A stretch of DNA of 64,000 nt from Pseudomonas sp. GD04091. GTDB lineage: Bacteria > Pseudomonadota > Gammaproteobacteria > Pseudomonadales > Pseudomonadaceae. Under the pieces are notes generated by a model. The model worked only from the letters and a program-made list of their open reading frames with translations, was not told where the DNA came from and did not search any database. Shown in pieces: positions 1 to 10,020 of the stretch. The stretch covers positions 1-64,000 of the forward strand of contig NZ_JAOEBG010000025.1 in NCBI RefSeq assembly GCF_029836165.1, read 5' to 3'. A program made the position numbers and the translations under genes. Each line of letters starts with the position of its first letter. The first letter of the stretch is position 1.

Positions 1-147
1 GATCTGCGTGTACAGCGTCTGGGCGAAGGGGAACAACCCGCAGAACACCAGCGCGATCGCCAGCAGGCAGCGCACCAGGCGTTTTCGCAGATCGCGCAGG
101 TGATCGGTCAGCGGCATGCACGCCGCCTGTTCGAAGGCGAGTGACAT
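1..147 (-). CDS. tatC: TatC, N-terminal fragment (cut by window edge)
   Basis: Twin-arginine translocase subunit TatC, the multispanning inner-membrane protein that recognises Tat signal peptides with TatB. Only the first 49 codons are present; the rest runs off the left edge. The visible residues (MSLAFEQAACMPLTDHLRDL, then a hydrophobic helix) match the cytoplasmic N-terminus and first membrane segment of TatC. The ATG at 147-145 overlaps the tatB stop by one base (TGATG), which indicates translational coupling in a tatABC operon. The fragment is short, but its order after tatA and tatB makes the call secure. Confidence 0.88.
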   Translation of the reverse strand, partial: MSLAFEQAACMPLTDHLRDLRKRLVRCLLAIALVFCGLFPFAQTLYTQI

Positions 148-434
148 CAGGCGCTCTCCTTGGCGTGGGCGACCGGGGTCGCGTCATTGGCCGGCGCCGC
201 GTCGAGCTGGATGCCCTGGCGGATTTCCTGCTCCAGGCGCTGCAGCGGCGCGGCATCCAGGGCAGGCATGTCGATCTCCCGTTCCACCTGCGCCTTCAAG
301 GCATTCATCGCCCGGCGCGCCTGACCCAGCCCGCGGCCGAGGGTGCGCGCCGCCACCGGCAGGCGCTCGGGACCGAGCACCAGCAGGGCGACGATACCGA
401 CCAGCAGCAGTTCGGTGAAGCCGATCTCGAACAT
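147..434 (-). CDS. tatB: Sec-independent translocase subunit TatB
   Basis: TatB, 95 residues, the partner of TatC in the receptor complex for folded proteins exported by the Tat pathway. The N-terminus (MFEIGFTELLLVGIVALLVL) is the single membrane helix, followed by GPERLP and a charged amphipathic helix, the TatB signature. The length is at the short end for the family. The start overlaps the tatA stop by one base and the stop overlaps tatC by one base, so the three genes are tightly coupled. CumA in this window (57482) has a twin-arginine leader and is a plausible client. Confidence 0.95.
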   Translation of the reverse strand: MFEIGFTELLLVGIVALLVLGPERLPVAARTLGRGLGQARRAMNALKAQVEREIDMPALDAAPLQRLEQEIRQGIQLDAAPANDATPVAHAKESA

Positions 435-652
435 CAGGCCTGACGATCCGTCTGCGCCTGCTGTACCGGCGGATTGTTCAGCACCTGCGGTTGTTGCTCG
501 ACGTTGTTGTCGGCAGTGCCGCCCATGGACTTGCGAAAGCCCTGGATCGCGTCGCCCACATCACTGCCCAGCCCCTTGAGACGCTTGGTGCCGAACAGCA
601 GGAAGACGATCAGCAGCACGATCACCAATTGCCAGATTCCGATGCCACCCAT
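434..652 (-). CDS. tatA: Sec-independent translocase subunit TatA
   Basis: TatA, 72 residues, forms the oligomeric export conduit of the Tat system. It has the typical short N-terminal helix (MGGIGIWQLVIVLLIVFLLF), the hinge GTKRLKGLG, then an amphipathic helix and a polar Gln/Asn-rich tail. An AGGAG Shine-Dalgarno lies 8-12 bases upstream of the ATG at 652. It is the first gene of the leftward tatABC operon; the operon promoter must lie in the 136 bases shared with the divergent gspK-like gene. Confidence 0.95.
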   Translation of the reverse strand: MGGIGIWQLVIVLLIVFLLFGTKRLKGLGSDVGDAIQGFRKSMGGTADNNVEQQPQVLNNPPVQQAQTDRQA

Positions 653-788
653 GTAAGACCACTCCTGTCAGGTCAAAGAAAAAGGAAGGCCAATCGTGCC
701 CTGCGCAGATGACGCGCACATGACTGCCATCTGGCTGAAACAACCGGCGTGTTGACTGGCGCTTTTTACCGGCGACAGGAAGGCAAGG

Positions 789-1754
789 ATGGGGCGCAGG
801 CGACAACAGGGCGCGGCACTGCTGATGGTGCTGGTGGTGCTGGCGATGCTCGCGGCGGGGCTGGCCTGGCTGGTGGAGGATGGTCGGCGCCAGGTGGACG
901 AGGTGCGCCTGCTGCACCAGCGGGTGCAGGCGCGGGCGATGGAGCAGGCCGGGTTGGCCTATGCCACCCAGGCGTTGCGAGACCCGGCATGGCGCGCCAG
1001 CCCGCTGTTCTGGCAGGCGCTGCGCGGGCAACCGCTGGACTATGACTTCGGCGCGGGCAAGGCGCGGTTGCGGGTGATCGACCAGCACACCTGCTTCAAC
1101 GTCAATGCCCTGCTGGGCGAGGATGGCCCGCAGGCCGAGCGTCAGCTGCGGCATCTGCTGGGTGACGACATGGCCGCCGAGCGGCTGGTCGATGCCTTGG
1201 CCGATTGGCTGGATGCCGACAGCGATGCGCGCCTGCAAGGGGCCGAGAGTGCTCAGTACCTGCGCCAGCAGCCGCCCCGGTTGGCGGCCAACCAGCCGAT
1301 GCTCGATACCAGCGAGCTCAACCTGCTGCTGGAGCCTGACAGTGGTCGACAGGGCCGCTACCGAATGCTCTGCGCATTACCTCTGACCAGTGGCTGGCGG
1401 CTCAATGCCAACGCCTTGGGGCTGGAGCATTTGCCGCTGCTGGAGGCCCTGTACGAAGGACAGTTCTCCCGTTCGCTGCTCAGTCGCATCATCAGTGGCC
1501 GACCGGCGGCGGGGTACGTGGATGCGGCGGCATTGCGCCAGGCGCTGGGGGCGGTGGATGACGAGACGTTCGCCCGCTTGAGCGAGGGCTTGCTGCTCAA
1601 CAGTGGACATTTCGTGCTGCAGCTGTCGTTCGAGGAAGAGGGACGCACGCTGCGCAGCCAGTTCCAGATCGAGGCGTTGGGCGTGGTGCAGTGGCATGCG
1701 CGGGTGCCGGCGCAGCAGGTGCGGGTCAGGGGGCGGGAGGTGGTGGCCTGGTAG
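789..1754 (+). CDS. gspK: Type II secretion GspK-like minor pseudopilin
   Basis: 321-residue GspK/XcpX-like protein, the large minor pseudopilin placed at the tip of the type II secretion pseudopilus. Residues 1-8 (MGRRRQQG) are a short positive prepilin leader ending in Gly8, the predicted prepilin-peptidase site, followed by the hydrophobic helix starting AALLMVLVVLAML. Position +5 of the mature protein is Met rather than Glu, as expected for GspK, which lacks Glu5. The remainder is the alpha-helical globular domain (FNVNALLG, DALADWLDAD). A purine-rich AGGAAGGCAAGG precedes the ATG. No other gsp gene is visible, so it stands alone between divergent tatABC and convergent gcvP. Confidence 0.82.
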   Translation: MGRRRQQGAALLMVLVVLAMLAAGLAWLVEDGRRQVDEVRLLHQRVQARAMEQAGLAYATQALRDPAWRASPLFWQALRGQPLDYDFGAGKARLRVIDQHTCFNVNALLGEDGPQAERQLRHLLGDDMAAERLVDALADWLDADSDARLQGAESAQYLRQQPPRLAANQPMLDTSELNLLLEPDSGRQGRYRMLCALPLTSGWRLNANALGLEHLPLLEALYEGQFSRSLLSRIISGRPAAGYVDAAALRQALGAVDDETFARLSEGLLLNSGHFVLQLSFEEEGRTLRSQFQIEALGVVQWHARVPAQQVRVRGREVVAW

Positions 1755-1782
1755 CAGACAATCACAGGCTATACGCAATCCG

Positions 1783-1959
1783 TGTAGGAGCGGCCTTGTG
1801 TCGCGAAAGGCCCGCAAAGCGGCCCCACGATCTTTGTAGCGATGCTGGAATCCCGGGGCTGCTTCGCAGCCCTTTCGCGACACAAGGCCGCTCCTACAGG
1901 GATAGGTGCCGCCCTTGTAGGAGCGGCCTTGTGTCGCGAAAGGGCTGCGCAGCAGCCCC
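1783..1959. repeat. REP cluster, three ~45-bp units
   Basis: Three copies of the TGTAGGAGCGGCCTTGTGTC repeat, at 1783-1826 (+), 1855-1899 (inverted) and 1916-1959 (+), fill the space between the convergent gspK and gcvP genes. Each unit ends in a small GGGCTGCGCAGCAGCCCC-like hairpin. Units 1 and 2 enclose a 28-bp spacer that resembles, in reverse complement, the spacer of other copies in the window. Confidence 0.9.
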
Positions 1960-1977
1960 AGTTTTTCCAAGACCGTC

Positions 1978-4833
<2,856 letters not shown>

Positions 4834-4844
4834 GGTCCGGTTCC

Positions 4845-5228
4845 TCAGGCGTCGTCGTTGGCTTTGATCAGGCGGTCGTAGGCGTCCTGGTCGAGCAGTT
4901 TGGCTACGTCGCTCATGTCGGCGGGGATGAAGCGGAAGAACCAGCCTTCGCCCAGCGGGTCTTCGTTGACCCGTTCGGGGCTGTCGTTGAGCCCGTCGTT
5001 GACGGCGACCACTTCACCGCTCAGGGGCATGTACACGCCGCTGGCGGCCTTGACCGATTCCACGGTGGAGGCTTCGGCGCCCTTGTCGTACTGCTGCAGC
5101 TCCGGCAGTTGCACATAGACCACGTCGCCGAGGGCGTTCTGGGCGTAGGCGGTGATGCCCACGGTGACGCTGCCGTCGGCTTCGACGCGCAGCCATTCGT
5201 GATCTTCGGTGAAACGCAACTCGCTCAT
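4845..5228 (-). CDS. gcvH: Glycine cleavage system H protein
   Basis: Lipoyl carrier protein of glycine cleavage, 127 residues. It shuttles the aminomethyl intermediate from GcvP to the T-protein and is then reoxidised by lipoamide dehydrogenase. The lipoylation site is Lys60 in TVESVKAAS. I chose the ATG at 5228 (MSELRFTEDHEW) because GAGGAA lies just upstream and the residues match the family N-terminus. An in-frame extension of 15 residues upstream lacks homology. It is the first gene of gcvH-gcvP. Confidence 0.95.
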   Translation of the reverse strand: MSELRFTEDHEWLRVEADGSVTVGITAYAQNALGDVVYVQLPELQQYDKGAEASTVESVKAASGVYMPLSGEVVAVNDGLNDSPERVNEDPLGEGWFFRFIPADMSDVAKLLDQDAYDRLIKANDDA

Positions 5229-5381
5229 GGGAATTCCTCGGGAAGCAGGGGGCGTTGGGCGTGGTTGAGCCACGCTCTTAAGGTTGGAATTCCCATAGCA
5301 ATAATGCGGCCAGTCTATAAAAATCCTTATTTATCAGTTAGTTAAATGTTTTTTGAAAAATGGGTTGCATCGTTATGGAAC

Positions 5382-5487
5382 GAAATCGATACACAAGGGC
5401 CTGGATTGTAAAGCGTTGTGGGATCAAGCCCTTGCGTAGACGTATCCGGATGAGTGTGTAGTGATTTCGATACGGTGTATCGATTTC
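5382..5487. promoter_or_regulatory. Inverted-repeat region upstream of gcvHP
   Basis: A 13-base sequence GAAATCGATACAC at 5382-5394 recurs exactly, inverted, at 5475-5487. The right copy is part of a compact palindrome TCGATACGGTGTATCGA (5467-5483). Between them is a second inverted pair, CAAGGGC (5394-5400) and GCCCTTG (5428-5434). The region lies between gcvH and gltS, both leftward, so it could be the gcvH control region or the gltS 3' end. No known regulator site was recognised. Confidence 0.45.
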
Positions 5488-5502
5488 AATACGAAGGTGT
5501 CC

Positions 5503-6708
5503 TCAACCGGCGCTGAACAGCGGAAGAGCCAGATACAGCTTGATCACGATGACGTTGATGATGTCGATGAAGAACGCCCCCACCATGGGCACGACGAGAA
5601 AGGCCAGCTGCGAAGGCCCATAGCGTTGCGTGACGGCCTGCATGTTGGCGATGGCCGTCGGCGTGGCGCCGAGACCGAAGCCGCAGTGCCCGGCGGCCAG
5701 TACCGCCGCATCGTAGTTGCGCCCCATCACCCTGAACGTCACGAAGATCGCGAACAGCGCCATGACCAGTGTCTGCGTCGCCAGAAGTATCAGGAACGGC
5801 AAGGCCAGCGACGCCAGGTCCCACAGTTTCAACGACATCAGGGCGATCGCCAGGAACAGCGACAGGCTGACATTGCCCAGCACCGAAACCTCCCGCTCGA
5901 ACACCTGGTACAGGCCCAGTGCCGAAAGCGCGTTGCGCAGCAGCACGCCGACGAACAGCACGCAGACGAACGTCGGCAGTTCGAAGGCAGTCCCCAGGAG
6001 CAGGCCGTTCAGCAGCGAGCCGGCCAGCAGGCTGACAGCGATCAGGGCGATGGTCTCAACCAGGGAAAGAGGGGTGATCAGGCGCTCCTTGTTCGGTTGC
6101 TCGAAGCCTTTTGGCAGTCGCGGCATTTCCTGCTCGATGCCGGGCGTCTGGATGCCTTTGACCAGCAGGCGGGCGACCGGGCCACCGATCAGGCCACCCA
6201 GTACCAGGCCAAACGTCGCGCAGGCCATCGCCAGTTCGGTGGCGGAGGCCAGGCCGTAGGTTTCACTGAAGGTCGCGCCCCAGGCGGCGCTCGTGCCGTG
6301 GCCACCCGACAGGGAGATCGAGCCGGACAGCAGGCCCATCAACGGGTCGAGCCCCAATACCTTGGCCAGTCCGATGCCCATGGCGTTCTGCACCAGCAGC
6401 AGTCCGGCGACGACCAGCAGGAACGTGGCGACGACGCGTCCGCCTTTCTTCAGGCTGGCGATATCGGCGTTGAGGCCGATGGTGGCGAAGAACGCCAGCA
6501 TCAACGGCGACTGCAATGACGTATCGAACTGGACCTGGATTTCGAAGCTGCGCAGGCCCAGCAGGACAAGTGCGACTATCAGGCCTCCGGCGACCGGTTC
6601 GGGAATGTTGTAGGTGCGCAAAAAGCCGATGCGTTTGACCAGGCCGCGCCCCAGCAGGAGGACCAGCGAGGCGGCCACCAGTGTTCCGTAAAAATCGAGT
6701 TCAAGCAT
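5503..6708 (-). CDS. gltS: Sodium:glutamate symporter
   Basis: 401-residue integral membrane protein of the GltS (ESS) family, which imports glutamate with sodium across the inner membrane. About ten hydrophobic segments are visible, with the family-typical N-terminus (LDFYGTLVAASLVLLLGRG, then YNIPEPVAGGL) and the central SGGHGTSAAWG stretch; the corresponding second-half re-entrant loop is GHCGFGLGATPTAIANM. The ATG at 6708 has GAAGAG nearby. It lies downstream of a TyrR-type regulator on the same strand, 168 bases away, so regulation by that neighbour is possible but not shown. Confidence 0.93.
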   Translation of the reverse strand: MLELDFYGTLVAASLVLLLGRGLVKRIGFLRTYNIPEPVAGGLIVALVLLGLRSFEIQVQFDTSLQSPLMLAFFATIGLNADIASLKKGGRVVATFLLVVAGLLLVQNAMGIGLAKVLGLDPLMGLLSGSISLSGGHGTSAAWGATFSETYGLASATELAMACATFGLVLGGLIGGPVARLLVKGIQTPGIEQEMPRLPKGFEQPNKERLITPLSLVETIALIAVSLLAGSLLNGLLLGTAFELPTFVCVLFVGVLLRNALSALGLYQVFEREVSVLGNVSLSLFLAIALMSLKLWDLASLALPFLILLATQTLVMALFAIFVTFRVMGRNYDAAVLAAGHCGFGLGATPTAIANMQAVTQRYGPSQLAFLVVPMVGAFFIDIINVIVIKLYLALPLFSAG

Positions 6709-6876
6709 TCAACGTACTCTTCGTCAAGGTGCAGAGGCGGATCTGAGGCGCCTCCCGGACAGCGTCGACATGGTACGTGGCAGGTTTCGGAAAGTATTAG
6801 TTGGCTCGTAGGGGGATTCTGAAAGGCCTTCCAGGTTTTTCTTATGTGCTCATGAGGCGTATCCGCGCAGCGACGA

Positions 6877-8385
6877 TCAGCCCTTGTTGGGAATGCCGTA
6901 CTTGCGCAAACGCTGGGCAATGGCGGTATGCGATGTCTGCAGGCGTGCGGCCAACTGCCGGGTCGAAGGGTAGCTGGCATACAGGCGCTCCAGCAGTTCG
7001 CGTTCGAAATCGGCGACCGCCCGCTCCAGGCTCGCCACCTCGCCTTCCTGGCCGCGAGCCACCGAGGTGCCGGCGATGTCCAGGTCGCCGATGTTCACCA
7101 CAGTGCTCTCGCAGATGGCCGCGGCGCGGAAGATCACGTTCTGCAGTTGGCGTACGTTGCCCGGCCAGGGGTTGGCCAGCAGCGCCGGATGCGTGGCCGG
7201 GGCCAGGCGGCAGGGCGGGCGCTGGATCTGGGTGCAGGCCTGGCGCATGAAGAAGTGCGCCAGCGAGAGAATGTCCTGGCCGCGCTCGCGCAGCGGCGGC
7301 ACCTGCAGGTTGAGCACGTTGAGGCGGTAGAACAGGTCTTCGCGGAAGGTTCCTTCGCCCACCATGCGTTCCAGGTCACGGTGGGTGGCGCTGATGATGC
7401 GCACATCCACCTTCACTTCGCGGTCGCCACCGACGCGACGGAAGCTGCCGTCGCTGAGAAAGCGCAGGAGCTTGGCCTGCAGGTAAGGCGACATCTCGCC
7501 GATCTCGTCGAGGAACACCGTGCCCTGGTTGGCCAGCTCCATCAACCCGGGTTTGCCGCCGCGCTGTGCGCCGGTGAAGGCACCGGGGGCGTAGCCGAAC
7601 AGTTCGCTTTCGGCCAGGCTCTCGGGCAGTGCCGCGCAGTTGAGCGCCAGGAACGGCGCGCCATGACGGCTGCTGATGGCATGACAGGCGCGGGCCACCA
7701 GTTCCTTGCCGGTGCCGGTCTCGCCATGCACCAGCAAGGGCGCGTCGAGGGCCGCCACGCGCAGCGCGCGCGCCTTGAGCGTGCGGATGGCCGGGGAGTC
7801 GCCGAGCATGGCGTCGAAGCCTTCGGCATGGTCATGGTGCAGCGCCGAAAGCCGTTCGCCCATGCGGTTCGGTGGGTACAGCGTCAGCAGCCCACCGGCG
7901 TTGGTGATCGGCGTGGCGTCCAGCAGCAGGCTCTGGCCATTGAGCTGCATCTCGCGCATGGGCAGGTGGAAGTTGTTGTCCAGCAGGGCCTGGAGCAGGT
8001 CGGGGTCGCCGAACAGCTCGCCCACCGAGCGTCCGGCCGATTCTCGCCCGCACAGGGCGATCAGCGCCGGGTTGGCCAGCAGCACCTTGCCCGCGCTGTC
8101 CACCGCCAGCACCGGGTCGCTCATGGCGGCGAGCAGGGCATCGAGCTGCAGGTGACGGCGCTGGCCGGGGAGGATGTCGACCACTTGCACCGACTGCACG
8201 CCGTGCACTTCGAACAGCGCGTCGTGGAGTTCCTCGAGCACGGCGGGGCTGAGCGTCGGGGCATCGATGTAGACGTTCGGCGGGACCATCTCCACGGCAT
8301 CGAGGTTGAGGTGGCGGGCACCGAGCAGGGCCAGGACTTCCTGGGTGATGCCGACGCGGTCGATGAAGCTGACGTGGATACGCAT
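6877..8385 (-). CDS. TyrR/PhhR-type transcriptional regulator
   Basis: 502-residue regulator with the TyrR layout: N-terminal ACT domain (about 1-75), PAS domain (about 80-165), AAA+ ATPase (about 195-420; Walker A GETGTGKE 221-228, Walker B FLDE) and a C-terminal TyrR-like helix-turn-helix (STRQLAARLQTSHTAIAQRL). TyrR-family proteins control aromatic amino-acid metabolism and transport. The sigma-54 contact motif GAFTGA is intact at 268-273, whereas E. coli TyrR, which works at sigma-70 promoters, lacks it. I chose ATG 8385 because MRIHVSF aligns with the family start; a TTG three codons upstream is possible, and neither has a clear Shine-Dalgarno. The substrate and target genes are unknown. 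Confidence 0.85.
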   Translation of the reverse strand: MRIHVSFIDRVGITQEVLALLGARHLNLDAVEMVPPNVYIDAPTLSPAVLEELHDALFEVHGVQSVQVVDILPGQRRHLQLDALLAAMSDPVLAVDSAGKVLLANPALIALCGRESAGRSVGELFGDPDLLQALLDNNFHLPMREMQLNGQSLLLDATPITNAGGLLTLYPPNRMGERLSALHHDHAEGFDAMLGDSPAIRTLKARALRVAALDAPLLVHGETGTGKELVARACHAISSRHGAPFLALNCAALPESLAESELFGYAPGAFTGAQRGGKPGLMELANQGTVFLDEIGEMSPYLQAKLLRFLSDGSFRRVGGDREVKVDVRIISATHRDLERMVGEGTFREDLFYRLNVLNLQVPPLRERGQDILSLAHFFMRQACTQIQRPPCRLAPATHPALLANPWPGNVRQLQNVIFRAAAICESTVVNIGDLDIAGTSVARGQEGEVASLERAVADFERELLERLYASYPSTRQLAARLQTSHTAIAQRLRKYGIPNKG

Positions 8386-8451
8386 GGAGGGCAATTATGG
8401 CCGAGGGAGGCCGTAGTATGCCTTGGGAGCCGTGACCAACCCAACATTGCC

Positions 8452-8573
8452 GGGGGCGCTGTGCGCCCCTTTCGCGACACAAGGCCGCTCCCACAGGTAA
8501 AGCACCGTATCCATAAGCGGTGAGATACCTGTAGGAGCGGCCTTGTGTCGCGAAAGGGCTGCGCAGCAGCCCC
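8452..8573. repeat. REP pair, outward-facing
   Basis: Two REP units of the TGTAGGAGCGGCC family, inverted at 8452-8497 and forward at 8530-8573, with a 32-bp spacer. Unlike the other pairs in the window the inverted unit comes first, so the hairpin ends face outward, and the spacer is unrelated to theirs. It separates the TyrR-type gene from the arc operon tail. Confidence 0.85.
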
Positions 8574-8578
8574 AGCAA

Positions 8579-8947
8579 TTACTCGAGATGCTCGGGGTCG
8601 ATCGGGTCGCCGGATTTCACGTTCAGCTTTTCGCGAATGTCTTCGAACATGAAGTCGTAGAGCGTGTGCGGCGAGTTCAGGTTCTCGAATTTCTTCGGCG
8701 GTGGCAGGTAGGACTGGGCCTTGCGGCTCAGGTGCATGAGAAAGCTCGGCAGTACCTGGTCCTTGGCCAGGAAAAACTTCTCGTCGACCGGCTTGCCCTC
8801 GATGCTGCCATGCATGCGGAACTGGATGCCGCTGCCTTCGCTGGGGTCCGTTGCCCTTTCGTATTCGATATTGAGGTCGTAGCTGTGGTCGTTGTTGTTC
8901 AGCGCCATGCGCTCGATGTGTACATGACCGGGCTCGTACTTGGCCAT
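8579..8947 (-). CDS. DUF5064-like protein at the end of the arc operon
   Basis: Soluble protein of 122 residues with no signal peptide or membrane segment, starting MAKYEPGHVHIERMALNN. It resembles small Pseudomonas proteins I associate with DUF5064; the family name is from memory. AAGGAG precedes the ATG at 8947. It follows arcC by 56 bases on the same strand, so it is probably the last gene of arcDABC and co-expressed under low oxygen. I can assign no biochemical function. Several basic and acidic patches and a Pro-Pro-Pro stretch (YLPPPKKFENLNSPH) are the only distinctive features. Confidence 0.75.
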   Translation of the reverse strand: MAKYEPGHVHIERMALNNNDHSYDLNIEYERATDPSEGSGIQFRMHGSIEGKPVDEKFFLAKDQVLPSFLMHLSRKAQSYLPPPKKFENLNSPHTLYDFMFEDIREKLNVKSGDPIDPEHLE

Positions 8948-9003
8948 GGCAGACTCCTTCGGAAGGTTGAAAACGGCGGGCGACTGGCACCCGCCAACTG
9001 CAT

Positions 9004-9933
9004 TCAACGGTAGCTGATGCCTGGCTTCTGAGTGGAAACCCGAGTGCCGGCGGTGCCCTTGACGATATCCTCGATGTTCTCCAGCGAGCTGATTACCGCC
9101 ACCTTGCCGGTGTGCCGGGCGAAGTCGCAGGCGGCTTGCACCTTCGGCCCCATGGAGCCGGCGGCGAAGCCCAGCTTCTCGAGCTCGTCCGGGTGGGCCT
9201 GGGCAATGGCCTTCTGGGTCGGCTTGCCGAAGTCGATGTACGCCGCGTCGACGTCGGTGGCGATGATCAGCAGGTCGGCCTCCAGCTGTTCGGCCAGCAG
9301 CGCCGAGCACAGGTCCTTGTCGATCACCGCTTCGATGCCTTTGAGCTTGCGGTTTTCATCGTACATGGTGGGGATGCCGCCACCGCCCGCGCAAATCACG
9401 ATGCTGTTCTTTTCCAGCAGCCACTTGATCGGGCGGATCTCGAAGATGCGCTTGGGTTTCGGGCTGGCCACCACGCGGCGGTACTTGTCGCCGTCGGCCT
9501 TGACCACCCAGCCTTTTTCCTTGGCCAGGCGCTCGGCTTCTGCCTTGTCGTAGACCGGGCCGATGAACTTGGTCGGGTCCTTGAACGCGGGGTCGTTGGC
9601 GTCCACTTCGACCTGGGTGAGCAGGGTGGCGAACGGCACTTCGAAGGCCAGCAGGTTGCCCAGTTCCTGCTCGATCATGTAGCCGATCATGCCCTCGGTC
9701 TCGGCACCGAGCACGTCCAGCGGATATGCCTCGTCGGGCTTGTACGCCATGCCCTGGAGCGACAGCAGGCCGACCTGCGGGCCGTTGCCGTGGGCGATGA
9801 CCAGTTCGTTGCCTGGGTGAATCTTGGCGATCTGTTCGGTGGCGGTGCGGATATTGGCGCGCTGGTTGTCAGCGGTCATGGGCTCGCCGCGACGCAGCAG
9901 GGCGTTGCCGCCCAATGCAACAACGATACGCAT
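9004..9933 (-). CDS. arcC: Carbamate kinase
   Basis: 309-residue carbamate kinase, last enzyme of the arginine deiminase pathway: carbamoyl phosphate plus ADP gives ATP, CO2 and ammonia. The N-terminus MRIVVALGGNALLRRGE and the inner motifs AHGNGPQVGLL and CAGGGGIP are characteristic of the amino-acid kinase fold. ATG 9933 is preferred over an upstream in-frame start because AAAGGA precedes it and the sequence begins exactly at the family N-terminus. It is separated from arcB by 87 bases containing a perfect hairpin. Confidence 0.96.
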   Translation of the reverse strand: MRIVVALGGNALLRRGEPMTADNQRANIRTATEQIAKIHPGNELVIAHGNGPQVGLLSLQGMAYKPDEAYPLDVLGAETEGMIGYMIEQELGNLLAFEVPFATLLTQVEVDANDPAFKDPTKFIGPVYDKAEAERLAKEKGWVVKADGDKYRRVVASPKPKRIFEIRPIKWLLEKNSIVICAGGGGIPTMYDENRKLKGIEAVIDKDLCSALLAEQLEADLLIIATDVDAAYIDFGKPTQKAIAQAHPDELEKLGFAAGSMGPKVQAACDFARHTGKVAVISSLENIEDIVKGTAGTRVSTQKPGISYR

Positions 9934-9975
9934 GGGAAATGTCCTTTGGCGCAAATGTGATGGTCTGGTCGGGAC

Positions 9976-10005
9976 CTGTGGGAGCCGGCAAGCCGGCTCC
10001 CACAG
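9976..10005. repeat. Perfect 14-bp hairpin between arcB and arcC
   Basis: CTGTGGGAGCCGGC at 9976-9989 pairs perfectly with GCCGGCTCCCACAG at 9992-10005, leaving a two-base loop. It lies between arcB and arcC with no following T-run, so it is more likely an mRNA processing or stability element than a terminator. It may derive from a REP-type repeat, since it shares the GTGGGAGC core. Confidence 0.8.
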
Positions 10006-10020
10006 AGTCTCAGGCCGCTG

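Noticed and set aside
1783..1959. Inverted repeats between gspK and gcvP read as a CRISPR-like array
   Set aside because: Only three units, alternating in orientation, and the same sequence recurs at seven other gaps. These are REP elements.
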